NCBI RefSeq assembly: GCF_000721605.1
Contig: NZ_JOIZ01000001.1
Location: 248,001 to 312,000 of the forward strand
From: Streptomyces sp. NRRL S-37
GTDB taxonomy: Bacteria > Actinomycetota > Actinomycetes > Streptomycetales > Streptomycetaceae
Direction: 5' to 3'
DNA: 64,000 nt
Both the position numbers and the translations under genes were made by a program. Shown here piece after piece: positions 50,151 to 60,345 of this stretch (within the stretch, counting starts at the first letter, position 1; the number at the start of each line of letters is the position of its first letter). The notes under the pieces were generated by a model. It was not told where the DNA came from. It did no database searches and was given only the letters and a program-made list of their open reading frames with translations.

Positions 50151-51035
50151 TCAGCCGTCGGCGTTCAGGACGGCGAGCACCTGACGGGCGGTCTCGGTGG
50201 GGGTGGCGCCGACCCTGACTCCGGCCGCCTCCAGTGCCTCCCGCTTCGCCCGCGCCGTACCGGACGAGCCGGAGACGATCGCGCCGGCGTGGCCCATGGT
50301 GCGGCCCTCGGGGGCGGTGAAACCGGCGATGTAGCCGACGACGGGCTTGGTGACGTGGTCGCGGATGTACGCCGCCGCGCGTTCCTCCGCGTCGCCGCCG
50401 ATCTCCCCGATGAGGACGATCAGATCGGTGTCGGGGTCGTCCTGGAAGGCGGCGAGACAGTCGATGTGGGTGGTGCCCACGACGGGGTCCCCGCCGATGC
50501 CGACGCAGGTGGAGAAGCCGGTGTCGCGCAGCTCGTACATGAGCTGGTAGGTGAGCGTGCCGGACTTGGAGACCAGTCCGATGCGGCCCGGCTTGGTGAT
50601 GTCGGCCGGGATGATGCCGGCGGTGGACTGGCCGGGGGTGATCAGGCCGGGGCAGTTGGGGCCGATGACGCGGGTGCCCTTGCGCCGGGCGTGGTCGAGG
50701 AAGGCGACGGAGTCGTGGACGGGGATGCCCTCGGTGATGACGACCGCGAGGCCGATGCCGGCGTCGGCGGCCTCGACGACGGCGTGCTTGGCGGAGGCGG
50801 GCGGTACGAAGACGACGGTGACGTCGGCTCCCGTCGCGTCCATGCCCTCGGCGACGGAGCCGAAGACGGGGACGGCACGGTCGTCGAAGTCGACGCCGCG
50901 GCCGGCCTTGCGGGGGTTCACCCCGCCGACGACGTTCGTGCCGGCGGCGAGCATCCGCCGGGTGTGCTTCATGCCCTCGCCGCCGGTCATGCCCTGGACG
51001 AGGACCTTGCTCTCCTTGGTGAGGTGGATCGCCAT
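50151..51035 (-). CDS. sucD: Succinate--CoA ligase [ADP-forming] alpha subunit (second sucD-type copy)
   Basis: A 294-residue alpha subunit that carries the CoA-binding Rossmann domain ([15 protein letters not shown]) and the ligase domain with the phosphohistidine in [17 protein letters not shown] and GPNCPGLI are also family hallmarks. It catalyses reversible acyl-CoA formation coupled to ADP phosphorylation with the beta subunit encoded 14 bases upstream. Streptomycetes usually carry a housekeeping sucCD elsewhere, so this pair beside frc may serve another C2-C4 dicarboxylate. That inference rests on context only. Confidence 0.9.
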   Translation of the reverse strand: MAIHLTKESKVLVQGMTGGEGMKHTRRMLAAGTNVVGGVNPRKAGRGVDFDDRAVPVFGSVAEGMDATGADVTVVFVPPASAKHAVVEAADAGIGLAVVITEGIPVHDSVAFLDHARRKGTRVIGPNCPGLITPGQSTAGIIPADITKPGRIGLVSKSGTLTYQLMYELRDTGFSTCVGIGGDPVVGTTHIDCLAAFQDDPDTDLIVLIGEIGGDAEERAAAYIRDHVTKPVVGYIAGFTAPEGRTMGHAGAIVSGSSGTARAKREALEAAGVRVGATPTETARQVLAVLNADG

Positions 51036-51049
51036 GTCGTCCGGTCTCC

Positions 51050-52180
51050 TCAGGGTGTGGTGGCGAGGTGGGCGGCCCGGCGCGCGGCGCCGTCCATGGT
51101 GGTGGCCTGTTCGACGAGGGGGTGCCGGCGCTCGTCGAGGACGGCCCGTCCCCGGGCCGCGTTGTTGCCGTCGAGCCGTACGACGAGCGGTTTGGTGAGC
51201 CGTACGGTGTCAAGGGCGCGGACGATGCCGTCGGCGACCGCGTCGCAGGCGGTGATGCCGCCGAAGACGTTGACGAGGACGGATCTCACGGACGGGTCGG
51301 AGAGGACGACCGACAGTCCGTCCGCCATGATCTGCGCGGAGGCGCCGCCGCCGATGTCGAGGAAGTTGGCGGGGCGGGCTCCGCAGCCGGCCACCACGTC
51401 GAGGGTGGACATGACGAGTCCGGCGCCGTTGCCGATGATGCCGACCTCGCCGTCGAGCCTGACGTAGTGGAGGCCCTTCGCGGCCGCCGCGGCCTCCAGC
51501 GGGTCGTGCCGGCCGTCGTCCCCGGCGTCCCGGCGGGCGTGGCGGAAGACGGCGTTGTCGTCGAGGGTGACCTTGCCGTCGAGTGCCATGATGCGGCCGT
51601 CGGTGGTGCGCACGAGCGGGTTGACCTCGACGAGCAGGGCGTCCTCGCGGACGAGGACGTCCCACAGCCGGACGAGGACGTCGACCGTCCGCGGCGGCAG
51701 TCCGGCCGCCTCGGCGATACGGGACGCCGTCGCCGGGGTGACCCCCTCGGCCGGGTCGACGGGGACGCGTGCGACGGCCTCGGGGCGGGTCGCGGCGACC
51801 TCCTCGATGTCCATGCCGCCCTCGGCGGAGGCGATGGCGAGGAAGCGGCCGGCGGCGCGGTCGAGGACGTAGGAGACGTAGAACTCCTCGGCGATGTCGA
51901 CGGGCTGGGCCAGCATCACCGTGCCGACCGTGTGGCCCTTGATGTCCATGCCGAGGATCTGACGTGCCGTGAGTTCGGCGGCGGCCGGGTCGGCGGCGAG
52001 CTTGACGCCGCCCGCCTTGCCCCGTCCACCGGTCTTGACCTGCGCCTTGACGACGACCCGGCCGCCGAGCCGGCGCGCGATCTCGCGGGCCTGTTTGGGC
52101 GAGTCGGTGACCTCGGCCGGCGGCACCACGATGCCGTGTTCCGCGAAGAGTTCCCTTGCCTGGTGTTCGTACAGGTCCAT
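51050..52180 (-). CDS. sucC: Succinate--CoA ligase [ADP-forming] beta subunit (second sucC-type copy)
   Basis: A 376-residue ATP-grasp beta subunit; ATG at 52180 after [22 protein letters not shown], the ATP-grasp lysine segment [27 protein letters not shown] and the C-terminal [18 protein letters not shown] are all canonical. It forms the alpha2beta2-type enzyme with SucD. It is divergent from the TPP-dependent decarboxylase gene, and a perfect inverted repeat between the two starts suggests shared regulation. Confidence 0.9.
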   Translation of the reverse strand: MDLYEHQARELFAEHGIVVPPAEVTDSPKQAREIARRLGGRVVVKAQVKTGGRGKAGGVKLAADPAAAELTARQILGMDIKGHTVGTVMLAQPVDIAEEFYVSYVLDRAAGRFLAIASAEGGMDIEEVAATRPEAVARVPVDPAEGVTPATASRIAEAAGLPPRTVDVLVRLWDVLVREDALLVEVNPLVRTTDGRIMALDGKVTLDDNAVFRHARRDAGDDGRHDPLEAAAAAKGLHYVRLDGEVGIIGNGAGLVMSTLDVVAGCGARPANFLDIGGGASAQIMADGLSVVLSDPSVRSVLVNVFGGITACDAVADGIVRALDTVRLTKPLVVRLDGNNAARGRAVLDERRHPLVEQATTMDGAARRAAHLATTP

Positions 52181-52304
52181 CTCGGCTCCTGTCTGTGAAG
52201 TCGCCGGAAGGTCCGGAGAGGGGCCCGGAGGGCCTGGGGACCGGCGACCGAAAAGTGCCGCGCACCCCCTGGACACCACCCATCGGATGCGGGATAACAA
52301 GCTT

Positions 52305-52328
52305 CATACAGTATTCGTCGACTGTATG
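52305..52328. promoter_or_regulatory. 8+8 bp perfect inverted repeat, shared operator candidate
   Basis: CATACAGT (52305-52312) and ACTGTATG (52321-52328) are exact reverse complements around an 8-base spacer, centred in the 201-bp gap between divergent sucC and the TPP-enzyme gene. This region is AT-richer than its surroundings. The form suits a dimeric GntR-, IclR- or TetR-type repressor controlling both arms of the cluster. No regulator gene is present in the cluster itself. Confidence 0.7.
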
Positions 52329-52381
52329 CAATGTACCGCGAGAGCGTTCCCCACCCCCTAGGAAGGGACAAGGACTTCGCC

Positions 52382-54064
52382 ATGCCCGACGACACCCAGG
52401 ACGTCATCTCAGGCGGTCATCTCGTCGCCAAGGCCCTCAAGGCCGAGGGCGTCGACCGCATCTACACGCTGTGCGGCGGCCACATCATCGACATCTACGA
52501 CGGCTGCGTCGACGAGGGCATCGAGGTCGTCGACGTACGGCACGAACAGGTGGCCGCCCACGCCGCCGACGGCTACGCGCGCGTCACCGGCAAGCCCGGC
52601 TGCGCGGTCGTCACGGCCGGTCCGGGGACGACCGACGCCGTCACCGGGGTCGCCAACGCCTTCCGCGCGGAGTCCCCGATGCTGCTGATCGGGGGTCAGG
52701 GGGCGCTCACCCAGCACAAGATGGGGTCGCTGCAGGACCTGCCGCACGTCGACATGATGACCCCCATCACCAAGTTCGCGGCGGCGGTGCCCGACACGGC
52801 GCGGGCGGCGGACATGGTGTCGATGGCCTTCCGCGAGTGCTACCACGGCGCCCCCGGCCCCTCCTTCCTGGAGATCCCGCGCGACGTGCTGGACGCCAAG
52901 GTGCCGGTGTCCAAGGCGCGCGTGCCGCGGCAGGGCGCCTACCGGGCGTCGACCCGGTCGGCCGGCGACCCCGAGGCCGTCGAACGGCTGGCCGATCTGC
53001 TGGTGCACGCCGAGAAGCCGGCGATCCTGCTCGGCAGCCAGGTGTGGACCACCCGGGGCACCGAGGCGGCCATCGAGCTGGTGCGCACCCTCAACGTCCC
53101 CGCGTACATGAACGGCGCGGGGCGCGGCACGCTCCCGCCCGGCGACCCGCACCACTTCCAGCTCTCCCGCCGGTACGCCTTCTCGAACGCCGACGTCATC
53201 GTGATCGTCGGTACGCCCTTCGACTTCCGCATGGGCTACGGCAAGCGGCTCTCCCCCGACGCGACGGTCGTGCAGATCGACCTCGACTACCGCACGGTCG
53301 GCAAGAACCGCGACATCGACCTCGGCATCGTGGGCGACGCGGGGCTGGTGCTGAAGTCGGTGACCGAGGCGGCCTCCGGGCGGGTGAACGGGGGCGCGTC
53401 CAGGCGCAAGGAGTGGCTGGACGAGCTGCGGGCGGCCGAGCAGACCGCCCTGGAGAAGCGGCTGCCGCAGCTGAGGTCGGACGCCTCCCCCATCCACCCC
53501 TACCGGCTGGTCAGCGAGATCAACGACTTCCTCACCGAGGACTCGATCTACATCGGCGACGGCGGCGACATCGTCACCTTCTCCGGGCAGGTCGTGCAGC
53601 CCAAGTCGCCCGGGCACTGGATGGACCCGGGACCACTGGGCACCCTCGGCGTCGGCGTCCCCTTCGTGCTCGCCGCCAAGCAGGCGCGGCCCGACAAGGA
53701 GGTCGTCGCCCTCTTCGGCGACGGCGCCTTCTCCCTCACCGGCTGGGACTTCGAGACCCTGGTCCGCTACGACCTCCCCTTCGTCGGCATCGTCGGCAAC
53801 AACTCCTCGATGAACCAGATCCGCTACGGCCAGGCCGTCAAGTACGGCAAGGAGCGCGAGCGGGTCGGCAACACCCTCGGCGACGTCCGGTACGACGAGT
53901 TCGCACGGATGCTGGGCGGCCACGGCGAGGAGGTCCGCGACCCCGCCGACATCGGCCCCGCGCTGCGCCGGGCCCGTGAGTCCGGCAAGCCGTCGCTGAT
54001 CAACGTCTGGGTGGACCCCGACGCGTACGCCCCCGGAACCATGAACCAGACCATGTACAAGTGA
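52382..54064 (+). CDS. Thiamine-diphosphate enzyme, oxalyl-CoA decarboxylase-like
   Basis: A 560-residue TPP enzyme, ATG at 52382 after AAGGA. The catalytic Glu is in [16 protein letters not shown], and the TPP-Mg motif runs from GDG at 446-448 ([12 protein letters not shown]) to NN near 474. Overall it looks like the acetolactate synthase/oxalyl-CoA decarboxylase superfamily. Its position directly before frc argues for oxalyl-CoA decarboxylase, giving formyl-CoA and CO2. However, its C-terminus ([16 protein letters not shown]) and several stretches differ from the Oxalobacter enzyme as I recall it, so a 2-hydroxyacyl-CoA lyase or related activity remains possible. The name acetolactate synthase would be misleading here. 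Confidence 0.8.
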   Translation: MPDDTQDVISGGHLVAKALKAEGVDRIYTLCGGHIIDIYDGCVDEGIEVVDVRHEQVAAHAADGYARVTGKPGCAVVTAGPGTTDAVTGVANAFRAESPMLLIGGQGALTQHKMGSLQDLPHVDMMTPITKFAAAVPDTARAADMVSMAFRECYHGAPGPSFLEIPRDVLDAKVPVSKARVPRQGAYRASTRSAGDPEAVERLADLLVHAEKPAILLGSQVWTTRGTEAAIELVRTLNVPAYMNGAGRGTLPPGDPHHFQLSRRYAFSNADVIVIVGTPFDFRMGYGKRLSPDATVVQIDLDYRTVGKNRDIDLGIVGDAGLVLKSVTEAASGRVNGGASRRKEWLDELRAAEQTALEKRLPQLRSDASPIHPYRLVSEINDFLTEDSIYIGDGGDIVTFSGQVVQPKSPGHWMDPGPLGTLGVGVPFVLAAKQARPDKEVVALFGDGAFSLTGWDFETLVRYDLPFVGIVGNNSSMNQIRYGQAVKYGKERERVGNTLGDVRYDEFARMLGGHGEEVRDPADIGPALRRARESGKPSLINVWVDPDAYAPGTMNQTMYK

Positions 54065-54075
54065 GGTGCACGCCC

Positions 54076-55308
54076 ATGACCCCCAAGGCACTTGAGGGCA
54101 TCCGCGTCCTGGACATGACGCATGTCCAGTCCGGCCCCTCCGCGACCCAGCTGCTGGCCTGGCTCGGCGCGGACGTCGTCAAGCTGGAGGCGCCGACCGG
54201 CGACATCACGCGCAGGCAGCTGCGCGATCTGCCGGACGTCGACTCCCTCTACTTCACGATGCTCAACTGCAACAAACGCAGCATCACCCTCAACACCAAG
54301 ACCGAGCGCGGCAAGGAGATCCTCACCGAACTGATCCGGCGCTCGGACGTCATGGTCGAGAACTTCGGGCCGGGCGCGATCGACCGGATGGGGTTCACCT
54401 GGGACCGCATCAAGGAGATCAATCCACGGATCGTCTACGCCTCCATCAAGGGGTTCGGGGACGGCCCGTACACCAACTTCAAGGCGTACGAGGTCGTCGC
54501 TCAGGCCATGGGCGGGTCGATGTCGACCACCGGTTTCGAGGACGGGCCGCCGCTGGCGACGGGGGCCCAGATCGGGGACTCGGGCACGGGTGTGCACGCG
54601 GTGGCCGGCATTCTCGCCGCCCTGTTCCAGCGGGAGCGCACCGGGCGCGGGCAGCGGGTGAACGTGGCCATGCAGCACGCGGTGCTCAACCTCTGCCGGG
54701 TGAAGCTGCGCGACCAGCAGCGCCTGAGCCATGGTCCACTCGCCGAATATCCCAACGACGACTTCGGCGACGAGGTTCCCCGGTCCGGGAACGCGTCCGG
54801 CGGCGGCCAGCCGGGGTGGGCGGTGAAGTGCGCGCCGGGCGGCCCGAACGACTACGTGTACGTCATCGTGCAGCCCGTCGGCTGGAAGCCGCTGAGCGAG
54901 CTCATCGGCCGGCCGGAGCTGGCCGACGACCCCGAGTGGGCGACGCCGGAGGCCCGGCTGCCGAAGCTGAACAAGATGTTCCAGCTCATCGAGGAGTGGT
55001 CCTCGACGCTGCCCAAGTGGGAGGTGCTGGAGCGGCTGAACGCGCACAACATCCCGTGCGGGCCGATCCTGTCCACCAGGGAGATCATCGAGGACGACTC
55101 GCTGGTCGCCAACGAGATGGTGGTGACCGTCCCGCACCCGGAGCGCGGCGAGTTCGTCACCGTGGGCAGCCCGCTGAAGCTGTCCGACTCCCCCGTCGAG
55201 GTGGTCGCCTCCCCGCTGCTCGGCGAGCACAACGAAGAGGTGTACGTCGGCGAACTCGGGCTCGTTGACGAGGAGTTGCGCCTGCTCAAGTCGAACGGGG
55301 TGATCTGA
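54076..55308 (+). CDS. frc: Formyl-CoA:oxalate CoA-transferase
   Basis: A 410-residue class III (CaiB/BaiF) CoA-transferase; the ATG at 54076 follows GAGGTG, 11 bases after the preceding stop. It tracks the Oxalobacter formicigenes Frc closely: [52 protein letters not shown] and the glycine loop GGGQPGW. The catalytic Asp is at 168 in IGDSGTG. It transfers CoA from formyl-CoA to oxalate, producing oxalyl-CoA for the decarboxylase upstream. This is the gene that best identifies the cluster as oxalate catabolism. Confidence 0.92.
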   Translation: MTPKALEGIRVLDMTHVQSGPSATQLLAWLGADVVKLEAPTGDITRRQLRDLPDVDSLYFTMLNCNKRSITLNTKTERGKEILTELIRRSDVMVENFGPGAIDRMGFTWDRIKEINPRIVYASIKGFGDGPYTNFKAYEVVAQAMGGSMSTTGFEDGPPLATGAQIGDSGTGVHAVAGILAALFQRERTGRGQRVNVAMQHAVLNLCRVKLRDQQRLSHGPLAEYPNDDFGDEVPRSGNASGGGQPGWAVKCAPGGPNDYVYVIVQPVGWKPLSELIGRPELADDPEWATPEARLPKLNKMFQLIEEWSSTLPKWEVLERLNAHNIPCGPILSTREIIEDDSLVANEMVVTVPHPERGEFVTVGSPLKLSDSPVEVVASPLLGEHNEEVYVGELGLVDEELRLLKSNGVI

Positions 55309-55312
55309 CGTG

Positions 55313-57457
55313 ATGGCGGAGGACCGGACGGCGAAGGTGCGGGCGCTGCTGGACTCGGTGCGTGCCGAGGGGCGCAGCGCGCTCACCGCGCCCGAGGGCA
55401 AGGTGATCGCCGACGCGTACGGGATCGCCGTACCCGGTGAGGAGCTGGCGACGGACGTCGACGAGGCCGTGGCGTGCGCGGCGCGGTTCGGCGGGCCCGT
55501 GGTGATGAAGATCGTGTCGCCGGACATCCTGCACAAGACCGACGCCGGCGGTGTGATCGTCGGTGTGGAGGGCGCCGCGGACGTACGGGCGGCGTTCTGC
55601 CGGATCGTCGAGAACGCCCGCGCGTACGCTCCCGGCGCCCGGATCGAGGGCGTGCAGGTGCAGGAGCTGCTGCCGAAGGGGCAGGAGGTCATCGTCGGCG
55701 CGGTCACCGATCCGACGTTCGGGAAGGTGGTGGCGTTCGGGCTCGGCGGGGTGCTCGTCGAGGTGCTCAAGGACGTCACGTTCCGGCTGGCGCCGGTGGA
55801 CGCCGACGAGGCGCTGTCGATGCTGGACTCGATCCGGTCGGCGGAGATCCTGCGCGGGGTGCGCGGCCGGGCGGGCGTGGACCGGTGGGCCCTCGCCGAG
55901 CAGATCCGGCGGGTGTCGCACCTGGTGGCGGACTTCCCGGAGATCGCCGAGGTCGACCTCAACCCGGTGATCGCGACGGCGGACGGCGCGGTCGCCGCCG
56001 ACATCCGCGTGATCCTCTCCACCGGGACGCCGAAGGAGCGGCGGCGCTACTCGCGCGAGGAGATCCTCGCCTCCATGCGGCGGCTGATGCGGCCGCGTTC
56101 GGTCGCGGTGATCGGGGCCTCCAACGAGGCCGGCAAGATCGGCAACTCGGTGATGCGCAACCTCGTCGACGGCGGCTTCGCCGGGGAGATCCATCCGGTG
56201 AACCCCAGGGCCGATGACATTCTCGGCCGCAAGGCGTACAAGAGTGTCACCGACGTTCCCGGTGAGGTGGATGTGGCGGTCTTCGCGATCCCCGCCCGGT
56301 TCGTGGCCTCGGCGCTGGAGGAGGTGGGACGCAAGCGGATCCCGAACGCCGTACTGATCCCCTCCGGGTTCGCGGAGACCGGTGAGCACGGGCTCCAGGA
56401 GGAGATCGTGGCGATCGCCGAGCGGCACGGCGTCCGGCTGCTCGGGCCCAACATCTACGGCTACTACTCGACCTGGCAGGACCTGTGCGCCACGTTCTGC
56501 ACGCCCTACGACGTCAAGGGCGGCGTGGCGCTGACCAGCCAGTCGGGCGGCATCGGCATGGCCATCCTGGGATTCGCACGGACGACGAAGACCGGCGTGT
56601 CGGCGATCGTCGGGCTGGGCAACAAGTCGGACCTGGACGAGGACGACCTGCTGACCTGGTTCGGGGAGGACCCGCACACCGAGTGCATCGCGATGCACCT
56701 GGAGGACCTCAAGGACGGGCGCGCGTTCGTCGAGGCCGCGCGGGCGACCGTGCCGAGGAAACCGGTCGTGGTGCTGAAGGCGGGGCGCACGGCGGCGGGC
56801 GCGAAGGCCGCGGGCTCGCACACCGGCGCGCTGGCGGGCGACGACGCGGTGTACGACGACATCCTGCGGCAGGCCGGCGTCATCCGCGCGCCGGGGCTGA
56901 ACGACATGCTGGAGTACGCGCGCGCGTTGCCGGTGCTGCCCGCCCCGAAGGGCGACAACGTGGTGATCATCACCGGGGCCGGCGGCAGCGGGGTGCTGCT
57001 GTCGGACGCGGTGACGGACAACGGGCTGTCGCTGATGGAGATCCCGGCCGACCTGGACGCGGCGTTCCGGGAGTTCATCCCGCCGTTCGGCGCCGCGGGC
57101 AACCCCGTGGACATCACCGGCGGGGAGCCGCCGTCGACGTACGAGGCGACGATCCGGCTGGGGCTGGAGGACCCGCGCATCCACGCGCTGGTGCTCGGCT
57201 ACTGGCACACGATCGTCACTCCTCCCCTGGTGTTCGCCGAACTCACCGCGCGGGTGGTGGCGGAGTTCCGGGAGCGCGGGATCTCCAAGCCGGTGGTGGC
57301 GTCCCTCGCGGGCGACGTGGAGGTGGAGGAGGCCTGCCAGTACCTCTTCGAGCACGGGGTCGTGGCGTACCCGTACACCACCGAGAAGCCGGTGGCCGTG
57401 CTGGGCGCCAAGTACCGGTGGGCGCGGGCCGCGGGCCTGTTGGGGGGCGGTTCATGA
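55313..57457 (+). CDS. NDP-forming acyl-CoA synthetase (acetate--CoA ligase family), fused beta-alpha
   Basis: A 714-residue single-chain NDP-forming acyl-CoA synthetase. An ATP-grasp domain comes first (about 1-230, with VVMKIVSPDILHKTDAGGV). A CoA-binding Rossmann domain (SVAVIGASNEAGKIGN) and ligase domains follow, with the phospho-His in GSHTGALAG (His 503). The order is beta then alpha, the reverse of some homologues. The start is GTG at 55310 or ATG at 55313, both with weak ribosome sites, so coupling to frc 4 bases upstream is likely. It may activate oxalate or formate as the CoA ester, or recover energy from an acyl-CoA product. Confidence 0.88.
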   Translation: MAEDRTAKVRALLDSVRAEGRSALTAPEGKVIADAYGIAVPGEELATDVDEAVACAARFGGPVVMKIVSPDILHKTDAGGVIVGVEGAADVRAAFCRIVENARAYAPGARIEGVQVQELLPKGQEVIVGAVTDPTFGKVVAFGLGGVLVEVLKDVTFRLAPVDADEALSMLDSIRSAEILRGVRGRAGVDRWALAEQIRRVSHLVADFPEIAEVDLNPVIATADGAVAADIRVILSTGTPKERRRYSREEILASMRRLMRPRSVAVIGASNEAGKIGNSVMRNLVDGGFAGEIHPVNPRADDILGRKAYKSVTDVPGEVDVAVFAIPARFVASALEEVGRKRIPNAVLIPSGFAETGEHGLQEEIVAIAERHGVRLLGPNIYGYYSTWQDLCATFCTPYDVKGGVALTSQSGGIGMAILGFARTTKTGVSAIVGLGNKSDLDEDDLLTWFGEDPHTECIAMHLEDLKDGRAFVEAARATVPRKPVVVLKAGRTAAGAKAAGSHTGALAGDDAVYDDILRQAGVIRAPGLNDMLEYARALPVLPAPKGDNVVIITGAGGSGVLLSDAVTDNGLSLMEIPADLDAAFREFIPPFGAAGNPVDITGGEPPSTYEATIRLGLEDPRIHALVLGYWHTIVTPPLVFAELTARVVAEFRERGISKPVVASLAGDVEVEEACQYLFEHGVVAYPYTTEKPVAVLGAKYRWARAAGLLGGGS

Positions 57458-57470
57458 CGTGAGACGGCGA

Positions 57471-57504
57471 GGGGCCGGCCGGCGGGTGCGCGTCGGCCGG
57501 CCCC
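57471..57504 (+). terminator. 11-bp hairpin between the synthetase and transporter genes
   Basis: GGGGCCGGCCG (57471-57481) pairs exactly with CGGCCGGCCCC (57494-57504) around a 12-base loop, 14 bases after the synthetase stop. It probably ends or attenuates the frc operon transcript, so the transporter may have its own promoter. Confidence 0.7.
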
Positions 57505-57580
57505 GGGGACCCACGCGCGCACGAAAGGCATGGGACAGGGGGCGCTGGCCAGAACTTTCGACGCTAGGGGTGCAATCGAC

Positions 57581-58960
57581 ATGACAACCACCGATGTCTC
57601 AAGGGTCGCCGCCTACCGGGAGGTGACCGACAGGAACGGACGCGTCTACCGCGTGGGCGAGTCCGACATCGACATCATGGGGCGCAAACGCAAGTGGATG
57701 GTGATCCTGCCCTGGATCGGCATGATGGGCATCTCCTCCGCCGAGTACGCGTTCGCATCCGCCGAGGACACGCTCCACGAGGCCCACCACTGGTCCAGCG
57801 GCAGCGTCTACTGGATGATGACGGCCTGGGTGTTCTGCCAGGCGGCGGTCGCCTTCCCGGCGGGGCGGCTGCGGGAGAGCGGCCGGCTGCCCGCGCGGTG
57901 GGCGATGATGCTGGGTTCGGTCGGCACGCTGCTGGGCTATCTGTCGCTGGCGTACGCGCCGCACGTCGCGCTCGCCTTCATCGGGTTCGGCGTGTTCAGC
58001 GGTATGGGCGCCGGCATGGTGTACGCGACCTGCGTCAACATGGTCGGCAAGTGGTATCCGGAGCGCCGGGGCGGCAAGACCGGCTTCGTCAACGGCGGCT
58101 TCGCCTACGGCTCGGTGCCGTTCGTCTTCATCTTCCACGGCTACATGGACACCTCCAACTTCCGCTGGGTGCTGGTCGCGGCGGGTGTCTTCCTCGCCGG
58201 GATCGTGGCGGTCGCCGGCTTCTACTTCCGGGACCCGCCGAAGAACTGGTGGCCGGCCGCCGTCGACCCGCTGAACCCGCCGGACGACCCGCGGGCCCGG
58301 CGTTCGCTGGAGAAGAACCCGCCGGCCGTCAAGCAGTACTCCCCGATGGAGGCGTGGAGGACCGGACGGGTGGCGCTGATGTGGTTCTGTCTCGCCTGCA
58401 CCTCCGGCGTGAACATCTTCGGCATCGCCTTCCAGGTCGACATCGGTGAGGAGGCGGGCTTCGCGGCCGGCATCGTGGCCACCGCGATGTCGCTGAAGGC
58501 GATCGTCAACGGCACCGGGCGCGGTGTCATCGGCTGGCTCTCCGACCTGTACGGCCGCAAGAAGTGCCTGCTCTACGTGTGCGTCATCCTGGGCCTCGCC
58601 CAGTTCGGCATCATCTGGTCGGCCGAGCTCAAGAACCTGCCGCTGTTCCTGGTCTTCTCGGCCGTCTCCGGCTTCGGCGGCGGCGCCATCTTCCCGATGT
58701 TCGCGGCGCTGACGGCGGACTACTTCGGTGAGAACAACAACGCCACCAACTACGGGATGGTCTACAGCTCCAAGCTCGTCTCCGGTCTGGGCGCGGGCAT
58801 GGGTTCCGTGGTCGTCGGCGCCTGGGGCTACAACGGCGCCTTCGGTCTGGCGGGCAGCATCTCGCTCTTCGCCGGGATCGTGGCGCTGTTCCTGCATCCG
58901 CCGGGACGCACCAAGGGCAAGCACGTCACGCCCAACCCGCGGCCGCTCGGCGAGGGCTGA
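57581..58960 (+). CDS. OFA-family MFS transporter (oxalate/formate antiporter type)
   Basis: A 459-residue, 12-helix MFS protein of the OxlT/OFA family. Hallmarks are ILPWIGMMGISSAEYAF at helix 1, GRLRESGRLPARW in loop 2-3, GAGMVYATCVNMVGKWYPER, and GWLSDLYGRKKCL in the second half. In Oxalobacter the family exchanges oxalate for formate and generates proton-motive force. Here it probably imports oxalate for the Frc pathway upstream. The ATG at 57581 has AGGGG about 11 bases before it. Confidence 0.9.
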   Translation: MTTTDVSRVAAYREVTDRNGRVYRVGESDIDIMGRKRKWMVILPWIGMMGISSAEYAFASAEDTLHEAHHWSSGSVYWMMTAWVFCQAAVAFPAGRLRESGRLPARWAMMLGSVGTLLGYLSLAYAPHVALAFIGFGVFSGMGAGMVYATCVNMVGKWYPERRGGKTGFVNGGFAYGSVPFVFIFHGYMDTSNFRWVLVAAGVFLAGIVAVAGFYFRDPPKNWWPAAVDPLNPPDDPRARRSLEKNPPAVKQYSPMEAWRTGRVALMWFCLACTSGVNIFGIAFQVDIGEEAGFAAGIVATAMSLKAIVNGTGRGVIGWLSDLYGRKKCLLYVCVILGLAQFGIIWSAELKNLPLFLVFSAVSGFGGGAIFPMFAALTADYFGENNNATNYGMVYSSKLVSGLGAGMGSVVVGAWGYNGAFGLAGSISLFAGIVALFLHPPGRTKGKHVTPNPRPLGEG

Positions 58961-58986
58961 CCCGACGGAGCCTCCCCCCACACGGA

Positions 58987-59027
58987 CCGGGCGGCCCCTC
59001 CCGCAGCGCGCGGGAAGGGCCGCCCGG
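58987..59027. terminator. Hairpin between convergent transporter and Tat-protein genes
   Basis: CCGGGCGGCCC...TCCCGC and GCGGGA...GGGCCGCCCGG form an 18-base arm pair with one mismatch and a 5-base loop. It lies 26 bases after the transporter stop and 12 bases after the end of the facing gene, so it can end both transcripts. Confidence 0.85.
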
Positions 59028-59039
59028 CCTGTGTCCGGC

Positions 59040-60230
59040 TCAGTGGCGGCGCTTGCGCAGGGCCGCCATGTTGTCGTAGCTGATCTTGGCCTCGCGCAGC
59101 GACTGCGCGGGGTCGGTGGCGCTCGGGGAGTTGTCGTCCTCGACCATCGGGTTGTGGTAGTTCCGCTCACCGACCCGTGAGAAGAACGTCGTGTAGTCGA
59201 TGACGCCGGTCCCGAAGGGCACCATGTCGTAGCCCATGCCGTTGGTGGTGCTGACGACGCCGTCCTTGGCGTGGAACAGCGGGTAGCGCTTGTTGTGGCG
59301 GACGACCAGGCCGGCCGGGTCGAAGACGTTCTTCCTGGTCGAGCCGTCGTGGGCGGTGTACGTGTGGAACTTGTACTGGGCGACGTGCGCCCAGAAGATG
59401 TCCATCTCCAGCCAGACGAGCCGGGGGTCGGTGATCTTCAGGAAGTACTCCAGCTTCCGGATGCCGGAGCTGCGGGTCGGCCGGCCCTGGTCGTCCAGCG
59501 GGCCGCCGTCGAGCAGGAAGCCGTAGGCGCTGTCGTGGTTGTGGGTGTAGAGCTTGATGCCCTCACGGCGGGCGATCTCCCCGAGGGCGTTCCACTTGTC
59601 GGCGGCCACGTCCCAGTCGGCGCGGTAGGAGCTGCCGGTGGGGTCGCCGCCGGTGCCCATGTGGTCCATGCCGAGGATGTTGGCGATCTCCAGGTGCTTC
59701 TTGAAGGTGTCCTTGTCCGCCGCGGTGAGCGGCCAGGAACCCGGGATGAAGCCGTGGTTGCCCTGGGCGCGCAGACCGTAGTCGTCGAGCCAGGAGCGCA
59801 GCAGCCTGGCGCCCTGGACCGACTCCAGGCTCGCGCCGCCCGGGGCGTTCGCGTGCTGGTTGTAGCCGGCGAACTCCACCTGGCGGTAGCCGTGGCGGGA
59901 GAGCTGCTTGAACACCTCGCGGAAGCCGGAGGGCAGATCGCTCGCGAGCGGGTCGCGGGCGGTGGCGTCACGGACGGTGTAGAGGATGATGCCGCGCTTG
60001 TGCGGCGGGACGAGCACCTGTCCGCGCCCGTGTCCGTGGTCGTGGTCGTGGTCTCTGTCCCGGCCGTGGGCCAGGGCGGGGGCGGCGCCGAAGACGGGCG
60101 CGGCGACGGCTCCGGCCGCCACGGCGGTGCAGGTGCTGAGGAAACGGCGCCGGTCCACACCGAGGGTGCGGCGCAGTCCCTCGTCGGGGGCGTCGGCTTC
60201 GGTGCGGGAGGGGTCGGAATACAGGGTCAC
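59040..60230 (-). CDS. Tat-exported sugar phosphate isomerase/epimerase-like TIM-barrel protein
   Basis: A 396-residue protein from the GTG at 60230, with GAAGG upstream; the frame is open 25 codons further without support. A twin-arginine signal (VDRRRFLSTCTAVAAGAVAA) marks export in folded form. A linker of alternating Asp/His/Gly/Arg (DRDHDHDHGHGRG) may bind metal. The catalytic part is a xylose-isomerase-like barrel: KRGIILYTVRDA, GYRQVEFAGYNQHA, IKLYTHNHDSAY and LVWLEMDIFWAH. It follows eboF after a small hairpin on the same strand and may process the ebo-dependent metabolite outside the cytoplasm (inference). Confidence 0.85.
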   Translation of the reverse strand: MTLYSDPSRTEADAPDEGLRRTLGVDRRRFLSTCTAVAAGAVAAPVFGAAPALAHGRDRDHDHDHGHGRGQVLVPPHKRGIILYTVRDATARDPLASDLPSGFREVFKQLSRHGYRQVEFAGYNQHANAPGGASLESVQGARLLRSWLDDYGLRAQGNHGFIPGSWPLTAADKDTFKKHLEIANILGMDHMGTGGDPTGSSYRADWDVAADKWNALGEIARREGIKLYTHNHDSAYGFLLDGGPLDDQGRPTRSSGIRKLEYFLKITDPRLVWLEMDIFWAHVAQYKFHTYTAHDGSTRKNVFDPAGLVVRHNKRYPLFHAKDGVVSTTNGMGYDMVPFGTGVIDYTTFFSRVGERNYHNPMVEDDNSPSATDPAQSLREAKISYDNMAALRKRRH

Positions 60231-60261
60231 GAGTGGCCTGCCTTCTCGGTCGTGGCCGGTT

Positions 60262-60280
60262 CCGGTCCCGCCGGGACCGG
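60262..60280 (-). terminator. Short hairpin between eboF and the Tat-protein gene
   Basis: CCGGTCCC (60262-60269) and GGGACCGG (60273-60280) pair around a 3-base loop in the 115-bp gap downstream of eboF. It may attenuate read-through from the ebo operon into the exported TIM-barrel gene. Confidence 0.5.
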
Positions 60281-60345
60281 CCGTTGTCAGTGCCGTGTGT
60301 TTCACTCTCCGTAGTCGGATCTCGGGGGCCGTGCCGGGTGGTGCG

